From assembly GCA_023228865.1 (NCBI GenBank), contig JALOAH010000140.1:1-7272 (forward strand): a DNA stretch of 7,272 nt, read 5' to 3'. Below are positions 1 through 7,057 of this stretch, piece by piece. Within the stretch, counting starts at the first letter, position 1, and the number at the start of each line of letters is the position of its first letter. The notes below the pieces were generated by a model. That model saw only the letters and a list, made by a program, of their open reading frames with translations, was not told the DNA's origin and did not search any database. This stretch comes from Porticoccaceae bacterium (GTDB taxonomy: Bacteria; Pseudomonadota; Gammaproteobacteria; Pseudomonadales; Porticoccaceae). Made by a program: the position numbers and the translations under genes.

Positions 1-1299
1 TATGGCCGCTTCACCACGCCGCCGCTGGTAGTGGATCAGCTGCGCTGGTTGCGCAATACAGCGCCGCCAGCGGCCAATATTCCCGTTGATGAAATCATTG
101 ATATTTTAGTGACATTGGGCGACTGGCTGCGCCGGGATCCAGAGGGTACGGTGGATCAGGCGCTGCAGGCCAGTTTTGCCACCAACCCCTTGGAAAAAGG
201 CGTGCTTGAGCGCAGCTTTAAATCCCTGGGAGACTATTTCGATCGTCAGGGGATCGAGTTTCAGATCAATCAGGAGCTGGGGGGCAAGGACGTTCTCGAC
301 GGCTGGCGCGACGTGGTGACACCGGATGGCCGCAAAGTGGGCATTCGCGCTTTTCCTTCGCGAATGCTCCATGTTATCGCCGGTAATGCTCCTGGCGTGT
401 CGGCCATGACCGTTGTTCGCGGCGCCATCACCAAAAGTCTCAATTTGATCAAATTGCCTTCCAATGATCTTTACACCGCTACGGCATTGCTGCGGGGATT
501 GGCCAAAGTGGCGCCTGGGCACCCGGTAACCCAATCCTTTTCAGCGGCGTACTGGCGCGGTGGTGATGCGGCGGTGGAAGCCAAGCTGTTTCAGCCCTTG
601 TTTTTTGACAAAATCGTTGCCTGGGGTGGCGAAACCACTATCCGCTCGGCAAAGAATTATATTGGTCCCGGCCTCGAACTCGTGTCCTTTGATCCGAAAA
701 CGTCAATTTCATTTATTGGCAGAGAGGTTCACCGCGACCATGAAACCCGCCAGGGTGCCGCCGACGCTGCGGCGCGGGATGTTACAGTGATGGATCAGCA
801 GGCCTGTGTGTCGAGCAGGTTCCAGTTCGTTGAAGGCAGTATTGAAGAAGTGGATGCCTTCTGCGAGGCCATGCTGCCGCGCTTGAGTGTGGAGCGACCT
901 TTCAGCTCCATTTGCGGCAGTCCCCTCGCTGGAAGCATTCGCGAAGAAATTGAAGTTCTGCGTGACCTGGAGCCGGAATTCAAAGTATTTGGCAAGCTGG
1001 ATGGCAGCGGTGTGATTATCCGCTCCGACGAACCCGTGGATTTCCATCCCGATGGCCGTGTGGTCAATGTGGTTAGAGTGGACAGTCTCAACGATGCCAT
1101 TCCAAGAGCCAATTTTGCCACGCAAACTGTAGGCATATTCCCCGACAGTCGCCGTCAGGAACTGCGCGATGCCCTTGCCGCAAGAGGTGTGCAACGGGTC
1201 ACGGCGCTCGGCAGTGCCGGATTGGTGTATCCGGGATTGCCCCACGACGGCTTCTATCCTTTGCAGCGTTTCGTGCGCTGGGTCAACGACGAGGATTAA
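1..1299 (+). CDS. LuxC-family acyl-CoA reductase, 5'-truncated by window edge
   Basis: Seen: the frame is open from base 1 to the TAA at 1297-1299, giving 432 residues. A GTG at 31 could be called as a start, but the frame continues upstream (YGRFTTPPLV...) and no ribosome site precedes it, so the true start lies outside the window. Family-type segments follow in order: VIAGNAPGVSAMTVVRGAI with KLPSND (nt about 370-470), VAWGGETTIRSAKNYIGPG (nt about 616-675), and DQQACVSSR with the expected nucleophilic Cys codon at 805-807. Known: LuxC-type enzymes (acyl-CoA reductase family, related to aldehyde dehydrogenases) form an acyl-enzyme thioester on this Cys and reduce it with NADPH to a fatty aldehyde. 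They normally run about 440-490 residues, so perhaps 10-60 are missing here. Inferred: with no luciferase genes visible, this is likely a catabolic or biosynthetic reductase rather than bioluminescence. An upstream LuxE-like acyl-activating partner is possible but unseen. The aldo-keto reductase 65 nt downstream is probably co-transcribed. Family call is firm; substrate unknown. Confidence 0.9.
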   Translation, partial: YGRFTTPPLVVDQLRWLRNTAPPAANIPVDEIIDILVTLGDWLRRDPEGTVDQALQASFATNPLEKGVLERSFKSLGDYFDRQGIEFQINQELGGKDVLDGWRDVVTPDGRKVGIRAFPSRMLHVIAGNAPGVSAMTVVRGAITKSLNLIKLPSNDLYTATALLRGLAKVAPGHPVTQSFSAAYWRGGDAAVEAKLFQPLFFDKIVAWGGETTIRSAKNYIGPGLELVSFDPKTSISFIGREVHRDHETRQGAADAAARDVTVMDQQACVSSRFQFVEGSIEEVDAFCEAMLPRLSVERPFSSICGSPLAGSIREEIEVLRDLEPEFKVFGKLDGSGVIIRSDEPVDFHPDGRVVNVVRVDSLNDAIPRANFATQTVGIFPDSRRQELRDALAARGVQRVTALGSAGLVYPGLPHDGFYPLQRFVRWVNDED

Positions 1300-1364
1300 T
1301 ACCGGTTTCGCAATCAGCGATGAAGCAAAGCAATAAACAACCATAACTGTATGGAGAAATAAAG

Positions 1365-2189
1365 ATGACGCCAATAATTAATCAGACTTCCAAAATACCC
1401 GTTCTCGGTTTTGGCACCTTTAGAATGCCCGAGCCAGACACCCTGCGCATGGTCACCCATGTGCTTAAAAATGGTTACGACCATATCGATACTGCGCAAA
1501 TTTATGAAAACGAGGCGGCAGTCGGCAGCGCCATTCAGGCCTCGGGAAGAGCGCGATCTGACATTTTTCTCACCACCAAAGTGTGGGTGGATAATTTCCA
1601 CTCCAGCAAATTTATCCCCTCGGTGGAGGAGAGCCTCAAAAAACTCAAGACCGATTATGTGGACTTGCTGTTGCTCCATTGGCCCAACGAAGCCGTGCCC
1701 CTGGCGGATCAGATTGGCCTTCTCAACCAGGTGCACAAGGCGGGTATGGCGCGCCATATTGGCGTCAGTAATTACACCCTCGCCCTCTTTGATAAAGCCT
1801 GGCAGTTGAGTGATGCGCCGCTGGTGACCAATCAAATTGAATATCACCCCTACCTGGATCAGCATCGCCTTTTGGAGCAGTGCCGCAAGGTGGGTCAATG
1901 TATTACCGCCTATTACGCCATGGCGGACGGCAAAGTGCTTGAAGATGCTGTCCTAAAAGACATTGCCGCCAATCATGGCAAAACCGTGGCGCAAGTGGTG
2001 CTGCGCTGGTTGGTGCAGCAGCCGGCGGTGGTTGCGTTATCAAAAACTGTTAGCGAAGAGCGCGCCGACATGAATCGCGCTATTTTTGATTTTTCCCTCG
2101 ATGAGAGTGAAATGAAGGCGATTCATGGTCTCGCCAACGCTGACGGGCGCATCATCAGCCCGCCGGGGCTTGCGCCGGTTTGGGATTGA
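1365..2189 (+). CDS. dkgB: Aldo-keto reductase, DkgB-like (2,5-diketo-D-gluconate reductase B / methylglyoxal reductase type)
   Basis: Seen: 274 residues, complete. ATG at 1365 is preceded by GGAGA (1353-1357) at 7 nt spacing. The aldo-keto reductase tetrad is intact: D42 and Y47 in IDTAQIYENEAAVG, K72 in TTKVW, H105 in LLLHWP. Further (beta/alpha)8-barrel marks are IGVSNYT (132-138), NQIEYHPYL (156-164) and the cofactor-phosphate loop ALSKTVSEER (224-233). The end, SPPGLAPVWD, closely matches the SPEGLAPEWD end I recall for Escherichia coli DkgB. The segment AYYAMADGKVLED replaces the YSPLG of many relatives, but E. coli DkgB also departs there (SYMTLAYGKALKDE), so this supports the subfamily. 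Known: soluble NADPH-dependent reductase of 2,5-diketogluconate, methylglyoxal and other aldehydes. Inferred: sitting just behind an aldehyde-forming LuxC-type enzyme, it may reduce that aldehyde to the alcohol. Its physiological substrate here is not proven by sequence. Confidence 0.88.
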   Translation: MTPIINQTSKIPVLGFGTFRMPEPDTLRMVTHVLKNGYDHIDTAQIYENEAAVGSAIQASGRARSDIFLTTKVWVDNFHSSKFIPSVEESLKKLKTDYVDLLLLHWPNEAVPLADQIGLLNQVHKAGMARHIGVSNYTLALFDKAWQLSDAPLVTNQIEYHPYLDQHRLLEQCRKVGQCITAYYAMADGKVLEDAVLKDIAANHGKTVAQVVLRWLVQQPAVVALSKTVSEERADMNRAIFDFSLDESEMKAIHGLANADGRIISPPGLAPVWD

Positions 2190-2264
2190 CAGCTTTCTGG
2201 GGAGTTTTTTTGGCTGCCCAGCCAGAGAAGTTACTGCTTGAGGGCTTTATCTTTCATTAATGCT

Positions 2265-2284
2265 ACAGCGCAGGGATGCGCTGT
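2265..2284. terminator. Hairpin between convergent genes, possible weak terminator
   Basis: A perfect 8-bp stem (ACAGCGCA / TGCGCTGT) with a GGGA tetraloop lies 75 nt after the aldo-keto reductase stop. No T-run follows directly on either strand; the nearest is TTTTTT at 2305-2310, beyond an A-rich stretch that pairs with it (2296-2311). A smaller stem, TGGCT-GCCC-AGCCA, sits at about 2210-2223, and CTTTC-TTC-GAAAG at 2311-2323. The position between two convergent genes suits a terminator region, but none of these is a textbook intrinsic terminator. The rest of 2190-2400 holds nothing I can call a gene. Confidence 0.3.
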
Positions 2285-2400
2285 TTGCACGATTGGAAAA
2301 ATTATTTTTTCTTTCTTCGAAAGATCGGCAATGGCGTTTTCCTTCGAAACTGATGCTGGATGTTGGCGCAGGGTAAGGACGTGGCGCAAAATCCTCGGCG

Positions 2401-3351
2401 CTAGCCATCGGTTGATTGAGTTGTCGAGTTTTTTGCGCCGTCAAGGTTGGCAATTTCCTTTCGCACATGTTGCCTGAATTTTAGCGGTGGCATACCAACA
2501 TCTTTGCTGAAATACCTTGTGAGATGACCCTGGTGAGAAAAACCGCATTCATCTGCTATGGACGCTATATCGATATCGGTTTCAGCCAGTAGCTGTTTTG
2601 CTTTTCGAATCCGCAACATCAGCAAAAATTGATGGGGTGGAATGCCCACATCTTCCTTAAATTTTTTCGTGAGGTACGAAGGGGAAACCCGCAGTTCCCT
2701 GGCTATATCTTCCATATAAATATTGGTATTGATACCAAAATTCAAGCGTTGCAGGGTGTAGCTGATAAGGTAGGAGGTTGTATCCTTGTCTGTCAGTCGC
2801 TTGGTGGATTTTTTATCCAGATAATTCAATATGTACATTTCGAGAATGCGAAATACAGAATCCAAATATTCCTCGGTGATAAAGCCATGGTTGGTCTCGC
2901 TCGGAATATCGAGAAGATGCTGACAGGTTGAATAGATAAAGGAGTCTGAAAAGGAGCTTATGCGATTGTTGTTAATATCCTGGGCGCTTATTTTGTTGTA
3001 AAGATCGTTGAGAAAACGACATACCGCAGAATTTTCAAAGGTAATCACCGCAATGTCCACCTTTCCATGGATATACCAGCGTTGATCAATCATGCTGGGC
3101 ACAATAATAAGATCACCGGGAATAACATAATCACTGGTCAATGCCTGGCCATCAACGACGCGGCGGATTTTCGCATGCCCCGACAATTTTAACGCCAGTA
3201 TGGGGTACCTTAGCTTGCCGGTATTGTATTCGGTTAAAAATGAACTCCAGCGCTGAATGGTGCAATTGGAGACACCTTTGCCCGCCAGGTAGTCAACAGC
3301 CTCGCTTCCGTGCACCCGGTTCATAATTTCGCACTGCTCGAAAATGGACAT
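2401..3351 (-). CDS. AraC/XylS-family transcriptional regulator
   Basis: Seen: I choose the ATG at 3351 (MSIFEQCEIMNRV..., 316 residues). On the minus strand AAAGG stands 7 nt before it, and a promoter with -10 at 3396-3401 lies just upstream. The longer open frame to 3414 would begin upstream of that -10. The C-terminal third carries the double helix-turn-helix: helix set one MEDIARELRVSPSYLTKKFKEDVG (about 213-236) and set two DIASIADECGFSHQGHLTRYFSKDVGMPP (about 261-289), with the usual GFSHQGHLTRYF and G-PP signatures. The N-terminal half is cupin-like (PGDLIIVPSMIDQRW, about 78-92), as in AraC proteins that bind a small effector. Inferred: it is transcribed away from the TonB-dependent receptor and most likely controls that gene and itself in response to the imported compound or a product. 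The gene converges on the aldo-keto reductase. Family call is firm; effector unknown. Confidence 0.93.
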   Translation of the reverse strand: MSIFEQCEIMNRVHGSEAVDYLAGKGVSNCTIQRWSSFLTEYNTGKLRYPILALKLSGHAKIRRVVDGQALTSDYVIPGDLIIVPSMIDQRWYIHGKVDIAVITFENSAVCRFLNDLYNKISAQDINNNRISSFSDSFIYSTCQHLLDIPSETNHGFITEEYLDSVFRILEMYILNYLDKKSTKRLTDKDTTSYLISYTLQRLNFGINTNIYMEDIARELRVSPSYLTKKFKEDVGIPPHQFLLMLRIRKAKQLLAETDIDIASIADECGFSHQGHLTRYFSKDVGMPPLKFRQHVRKEIANLDGAKNSTTQSTDG

Positions 3352-3375
3352 AAATGTGCCTTTGTTCAATGGGAG

Positions 3376-3405
3376 TGCCACATTGGCATTCTGGCAAAAT
3401 AGCCA
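3376..3405. promoter_or_regulatory. Cluster of TGGCA/TGCCA elements, candidate operator of the AraC-family regulator
   Basis: Seen: TGCCA (3376-3380) and TGGCA (3384-3388) form an inverted pair. A second TGGCA (3392-3396) repeats the first at 8-bp spacing and forms TGGC-N6-GCCA with 3402-3405. The cluster spans the -10 box of the araC-like promoter and the probable transcription start. Inferred: a regulator bound here would block its own promoter, and the position about 190-220 bp upstream of the receptor ATG leaves room for a second, activating site. Short repeats of this kind can also occur by chance. Confidence 0.35.
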
Positions 3406-3424
3406 CAAAAGCATTTTTCGTCAA
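3396..3424 (-). promoter_or_regulatory. Sigma70-type promoter for the AraC-family gene
   Basis: On the minus strand TTGACG (3419-3424) and TATTTT (3396-3401) are separated by exactly 17 nt. They match the consensus boxes at 5 of 6 and 4 of 6 positions. The -10 is 44 nt upstream of the chosen ATG, leaving a short leader. This is seen in sequence; activity is inferred. Confidence 0.55.
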
Positions 3425-3512
3425 GAATATGCAAAAAATAATTACAGCCTGTGAAAGACCCCCTTCAAAAAAAACACTACCGTGTATGCCGATAATTAAA
3501 GTCAACACAATT

Positions 3513-3518
3513 TATAGT
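3513..3518 (+). promoter_or_regulatory. Possible -10 box for the receptor gene
   Basis: TATAGT lies 78 nt before the receptor ATG in an AT-rich stretch. No recognisable -35 is present at 16-18 nt upstream (CGATAA at 17 nt). That would fit a promoter needing an activator such as the divergent AraC-family protein, but the call rests on one hexamer. Confidence 0.2.
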
Positions 3519-3586
3519 ACGCCACTTTACTTATTAGCAGTCTTCACAGTAAAACTACTCACTCATTTAAACGAAATAAAAGTAGC

Positions 3587-3590
3587 GGAG
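3587..3590 (+). promoter_or_regulatory. Ribosome binding site that sets the receptor start
   Basis: GGAG ends 6 nt before the ATG at 3597. The frame stays open upstream to 3354, but only this ATG has a good ribosome site and is followed at once by a signal peptide, so it decides the start. Confidence 0.75.
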
Positions 3591-3596
3591 AACAGT

Positions 3597-5933
3597 ATGT
3601 TATCTTTAAAAAACAATCCCTTGGCATTGTTTGTGGCAACCGCAGGCATTGCATCTCTGATGTCAATTCCGGCCGTTGCACAGATACAGGAAGTTGTAGT
3701 AACAGCACAAAAAAGGCAAGAAAGCCTCAGTGATGTGGGCATGACCATCACGGCGCTTTCGGCTGAGACGATCTCGGAAAAAGGACTCAGCTCCCTGGAA
3801 GATTTTGCCAACCAGGTTCCTGGTCTGGTCTACTCTCCGAGTACGACCAACACGCCCATATTCACATTGAGAGGGGTCGGTTTCAATGAAAGCTCTCTAG
3901 GGGTTTATCCTGCTACGAGCCTGTATTTAGACGAAGCGCCGCTGCCATTCCCTGTAATGGCGAGCCACACCGGCTTTGACCTCGAGCGGGTTGAAGTTCT
4001 CAAAGGACCCCAGGGCACTCTGTTTGGCCAAAACTCCACGGGTGGTGCCATCAACTTTATCGCGGCAAAGCCCACTGATGACTTCCAGGCCGGTGGCGAC
4101 CTGAGCTATGGGCGTTTTGATCGTGTCGAAATGAATGGCTTCGTCAGCGGCGCCCTGACTGATTCCCTTAATGGCAGGCTCGCTGTCACTGGCGCTAATG
4201 CAGATGACTGGCAAAGAAGCATTACCAGAAACGACGAAAATGGCGAGGAAGAGTATTACGCAGCACGGGTGCTGCTGGATTATCAGCCATCAGACAGGGT
4301 CAATCTCCAGTTCAACTTTAACACCTGGAGAGACAAGACCGACCCTCAGGCGCAGCAACTTATTGCTGTAGTTCCCGGCGTTCCAGCTTTTACCTCTGAA
4401 GAGCAAATGAACGCGCAATTTATCGCCGGCGAAGCCCGGGACGCCGACTGGTCAACGGGGATTTTTGGCCCCAGGGGCGACAGGGAGTTTTATCAGACCG
4501 TGGTTCGAGCCGATATCGAACTGGACAACGACCTGACCCTGACCGCATTGGCCAGTTATAGTGATTTTGAGCAAGACCAGGCCACCGATGGCGATGGCGC
4601 CAAGGAAGTATTTTTTGACTTGACCAAGAATGTTGGCGACATTGACACCCTCAATACGGAAATCCGTCTGTCCAATTCATCTGATGAACAATTGACCTGG
4701 ATGGTTGGCGCCAACTACGAGCAGAGCGACACTTTCGAAGACCAGGTGCTTAGGTATATAGATTCATCAAACAACAACCCTGCCAACCTGGATATCAATT
4801 CCAGCGCTGTCACCATGGGGCAGGATATTGAAACCTATGCTTTTTTTGCCAATACCGAATATGACCTGACATCCGTGTTAACCCTGAAAGCGGGCGCCCG
4901 TTACACAGACTCCAAGATTGACGGAGAAACCTGTTCCTATGCCAGCGACGATGGCAATGTGGCCGATCTTTTCAACCTGTTGGGGGGTATTTTCGGCACG
5001 GTTCCTTTTGATCCCATCGGCGGTTATCCCGATTGCTTTACGTTGAACTATGATGGTGTTCCTGGGGAAATTTTCCAGGGAACTCTGGATGAAAACAACA
5101 CGTCTTGGCGGGTTGGTCTCGATTACAATCTGGGTGAAGATACTCTGCTTTACGGCAACATATCCAAAGGCTACAAAACAGGCAGCTTTCCGGTTCTCTC
5201 CGCATCATCCTACGATGCTCTGGAACCTGTAGTTCAGGAATCTGTTCTCGCCTATGAATTGGGTATGAAAACCTTGTTTGCGGACGGCAAAGTGCAGCTG
5301 GATGCAGCCACTTTCTTCTACGACTACAAAGACAAGCAAGTGAGAGGCAAGCTTGCCGTACCTGTGTTCGGTATTATCGACGCATTGGTCAATGTGCCTG
5401 AATCAGAAATTTTTGGCGCTGAAATGAATATCGTTTTCGCACCAACGGATGAATTGACCTTCTCAGCAGCTGTCACTTATCTCGATTCGGAAGTAAAAGA
5501 GTACATCGGCACAAATCTTGTCGGGGAAACCAATGATTTTAGTGGTGACGCCATACCCTTTACCCCTGAATGGACCTATAGCGCCAACATTGACTATCGC
5601 ACCCCTGTTGCCAGTGGCGGCGAAGTCTTTTTTGGCGCAGGCATCACCGGGCAGTCAGACTCGGATGCTGCTTTCGGCGCGGGAAGAATACAAATTCCAG
5701 ACAGCCCCGTGAACAGAACCCTTGTTCAATACCCCTATAAAATAGACGATTATTATACCGTCGATGCCAGAATAGGGTACGAGACAGCGGATCAAAAATG
5801 GAAGTTTATGCTGTTTGGCAAAAATATTACCGACGAATACTATTGGCCTAACGTTATCGCCGGAAATGAAAGTATTGCCAGATTTGCCGGCAAGCCCGTC
5901 ACCTACGGCATAAAAGTAGGTTACATCTATTAA
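3597..5933 (+). CDS. TonB-dependent outer-membrane receptor
   Basis: Seen: 778 residues from the ATG at 3597. Residues 1-28 form a signal peptide (basic start, hydrophobic core, cleavage expected after AVA before Q29). The TonB box EVVVTAQKR follows at about 32-40, then the plug domain with IFTLRGVGF (88-96) and RVEVLKGPQGTLFGQNSTGG (131-150). The remainder is a beta-barrel of alternating aromatic/polar strands, including KGYKTGSFP and the last strands FMLFGKNITDEYYW and VTYGIKVGYIY, ending in an aromatic residue. Only two Cys occur in the mature protein, C446 and C480, in one probable surface loop. Known: such receptors import siderophores, vitamins, sugars or hydrophobic compounds across the outer membrane using TonB-ExbBD energy. 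The PQGTLFG(Q/R)NSTGGAIN type is expanded in sphingomonads and marine gammaproteobacteria. Inferred: the AraC-type regulator and metabolic neighbours suggest a carbon-compound substrate rather than iron; sequence alone does not name it. Confidence 0.95.
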   Translation: MLSLKNNPLALFVATAGIASLMSIPAVAQIQEVVVTAQKRQESLSDVGMTITALSAETISEKGLSSLEDFANQVPGLVYSPSTTNTPIFTLRGVGFNESSLGVYPATSLYLDEAPLPFPVMASHTGFDLERVEVLKGPQGTLFGQNSTGGAINFIAAKPTDDFQAGGDLSYGRFDRVEMNGFVSGALTDSLNGRLAVTGANADDWQRSITRNDENGEEEYYAARVLLDYQPSDRVNLQFNFNTWRDKTDPQAQQLIAVVPGVPAFTSEEQMNAQFIAGEARDADWSTGIFGPRGDREFYQTVVRADIELDNDLTLTALASYSDFEQDQATDGDGAKEVFFDLTKNVGDIDTLNTEIRLSNSSDEQLTWMVGANYEQSDTFEDQVLRYIDSSNNNPANLDINSSAVTMGQDIETYAFFANTEYDLTSVLTLKAGARYTDSKIDGETCSYASDDGNVADLFNLLGGIFGTVPFDPIGGYPDCFTLNYDGVPGEIFQGTLDENNTSWRVGLDYNLGEDTLLYGNISKGYKTGSFPVLSASSYDALEPVVQESVLAYELGMKTLFADGKVQLDAATFFYDYKDKQVRGKLAVPVFGIIDALVNVPESEIFGAEMNIVFAPTDELTFSAAVTYLDSEVKEYIGTNLVGETNDFSGDAIPFTPEWTYSANIDYRTPVASGGEVFFGAGITGQSDSDAAFGAGRIQIPDSPVNRTLVQYPYKIDDYYTVDARIGYETADQKWKFMLFGKNITDEYYWPNVIAGNESIARFAGKPVTYGIKVGYIY

Positions 5934-5943
5934 ATAAGCGCCA

Positions 5944-5957
5944 TTCCCAATTGGGAA
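5944..5957. repeat. 14-bp perfect palindrome after the receptor gene
   Basis: TTCCCAATTGGGAA is a perfect palindrome beginning 11 nt after the receptor stop codon. It has no loop, so it is more like a dimeric protein-binding site or chance dyad than a terminator stem. Confidence 0.4.
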
Positions 5958-5969
5958 ACCTCGCCCTCG

Positions 5970-5984
5970 ACCCCGGTCGGGGGT
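5970..5984 (+). terminator. GC-rich hairpin in the receptor-DUF7064 gap, possible attenuator
   Basis: ACCCC-GGTCG-GGGGT can fold with a 5-bp stem; an alternative overlapping stem is CGACC-CC-GGTCG. It is followed by GATTTAATATTTAA rather than a clean T-run, so at most it would weaken read-through from the receptor gene into the gene at 6077. It could also stabilise the 3' end of the receptor message. Confidence 0.25.
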
Positions 5985-6076
5985 GATTTAATATTTAACC
6001 GTTGCGATTTCTCTAAAAATTCAACGTCCAAAGGCAATAAAATTTTATTGCCAGCAAAGCACACAGGAAAAGCGTT

Positions 6077-7042
6077 ATGATCAAAGAAGAGGATATCAAG
6101 TTTCACACCCCAGACCCCATCCCTTACGACTGGGCTGAAACCGCCTATTTTAATTTTTATATCCCGGAGAAAAATATCCTCGGCCTGGTTTATGTCGTTC
6201 ACCGCCAGGGCATAGGAGCCACGGTTTGTGATATTCAGATCGTTGATCGTTGGTCTACACGCATAGACGACTCGGCCTATGTCAATGCCAGCAATCACAA
6301 CCCTGTTGTCGAAAGGGCAGAGAAATTTTCCCTGCCCAATGGTCTGAGCTTTGAAGCAAAATCCCTGCGCGACTACAAAATATCCTATCAATCCAAAGAC
6401 GTTGACCTCGAACTTAATTGCACGGGCTTGATGCCACCCTTTGACATCCATGATCCCGACATGGATCCAATGGCGAGCGCTGACCCAGTAGAAGCTCTGG
6501 AAAAAACAGGCTTTGGCGCCGCCTATGCCGCCCATTTCGATATGACCATTAAAATTGTCGGTGAATTGCGTCTTGACAACGAAACCTATCCGGTGGATTG
6601 TATCGCTACCATGGATCACAGCTGGGGGCCAAGGCCAGAAGTCGATTTGAGTACTTTGCTGTGGATAAATGCGCATTTTAGTGAAGATTATTTTGTCCAC
6701 GCCCTGTTTACCTATCACCCTTATGCTCCTGAAGGCCAGCAGCATACGTTCAGACACGGTTACGCTGTTATCAATGGCAAAGTGCGGGGTCTCATTGCTG
6801 GTGAAGTGCGCGCCCAGCGTGACGGATTTTATGCCAAATCTGCCCAGGCGAAATTTACCGATATTGACAATGTTGAGCATGCGATCAGCGGTGTGGCGAA
6901 AAACAACCACCCCTGGCTGCCTTACGGAAACTGCTTGTCCCCCATCGCCATGATGCACTGGACCTGCAAGGAATTTCCCAATGGTGGATACGGCACTTTC
7001 CTGGAAGGATTTCCATTGAACGACAGATTGAGACGGTCGTAG
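6077..7042 (+). CDS. DUF7064/DUF7065-type protein, AttH/CrtC lipocalin-like fold
   Basis: Seen: 321 residues, complete. ATG at 6077 follows AGGA (6065-6068) at 8 nt. No signal peptide or membrane segment is evident, so it is probably cytoplasmic. The composition is beta-rich. Segments I recall from this family are PPFDIHDPDMDPMASADP (120-137), FGAAYAAHFDMT (146-157), the hallmark MDHSWGPRPE (179-188), LLWINAHF (194-201) and the end GGYGTFLEGFPL (303-314). That end makes it look full length. Known: members of this broad fold group (AttH, the carotenoid 1,2-hydratase CrtC) act on hydrophobic molecules, and the DHSWG segment is shared with them. For DUF7064 itself I know no firmly established reaction. 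Inferred: in the same direction 143 nt after the receptor, it may bind or transform the imported compound or an intermediate. Hydratase or isomerase activity on a terpenoid or steroid is a guess from the fold. The family name is from memory of sequence patterns. Confidence 0.75.
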   Translation: MIKEEDIKFHTPDPIPYDWAETAYFNFYIPEKNILGLVYVVHRQGIGATVCDIQIVDRWSTRIDDSAYVNASNHNPVVERAEKFSLPNGLSFEAKSLRDYKISYQSKDVDLELNCTGLMPPFDIHDPDMDPMASADPVEALEKTGFGAAYAAHFDMTIKIVGELRLDNETYPVDCIATMDHSWGPRPEVDLSTLLWINAHFSEDYFVHALFTYHPYAPEGQQHTFRHGYAVINGKVRGLIAGEVRAQRDGFYAKSAQAKFTDIDNVEHAISGVAKNNHPWLPYGNCLSPIAMMHWTCKEFPNGGYGTFLEGFPLNDRLRRS

Positions 7043-7057
7043 CATTAAGGAAGCTTT

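Noticed and set aside
31..33. GTG as true start of the acyl-CoA reductase
   Set aside because: The frame is open to base 1, no ribosome site precedes it, and family members are longer at the N-terminus.
709..1374. Minus-strand open frame opposite the acyl-CoA reductase
   Set aside because: It is antisense to a confidently identified enzyme and shows no domain pattern of its own.
1..2189. Bioluminescence operon
   Set aside because: Only the LuxC-type enzyme is present; no luciferase subunits or LuxD/LuxE are visible, and such reductases are common in non-luminous bacteria.
2238..2477. Small overlapping open frames on both strands in the gap after the aldo-keto reductase
   Set aside because: No convincing ribosome site or family pattern; both run into the 3' end of the AraC-family gene, and their sequence spans hairpin-rich intergenic DNA.
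3352..3414. Longer start for the AraC-family protein at 3414
   Set aside because: It would start upstream of the -10 box of the best promoter; the ATG at 3351 has AAAGG at proper spacing.
3354..3596. Extension of the receptor frame upstream to 3354 (81 more residues)
   Set aside because: It would place non-secretory sequence before a clear signal peptide, has no ribosome site, and covers the divergent promoter region.
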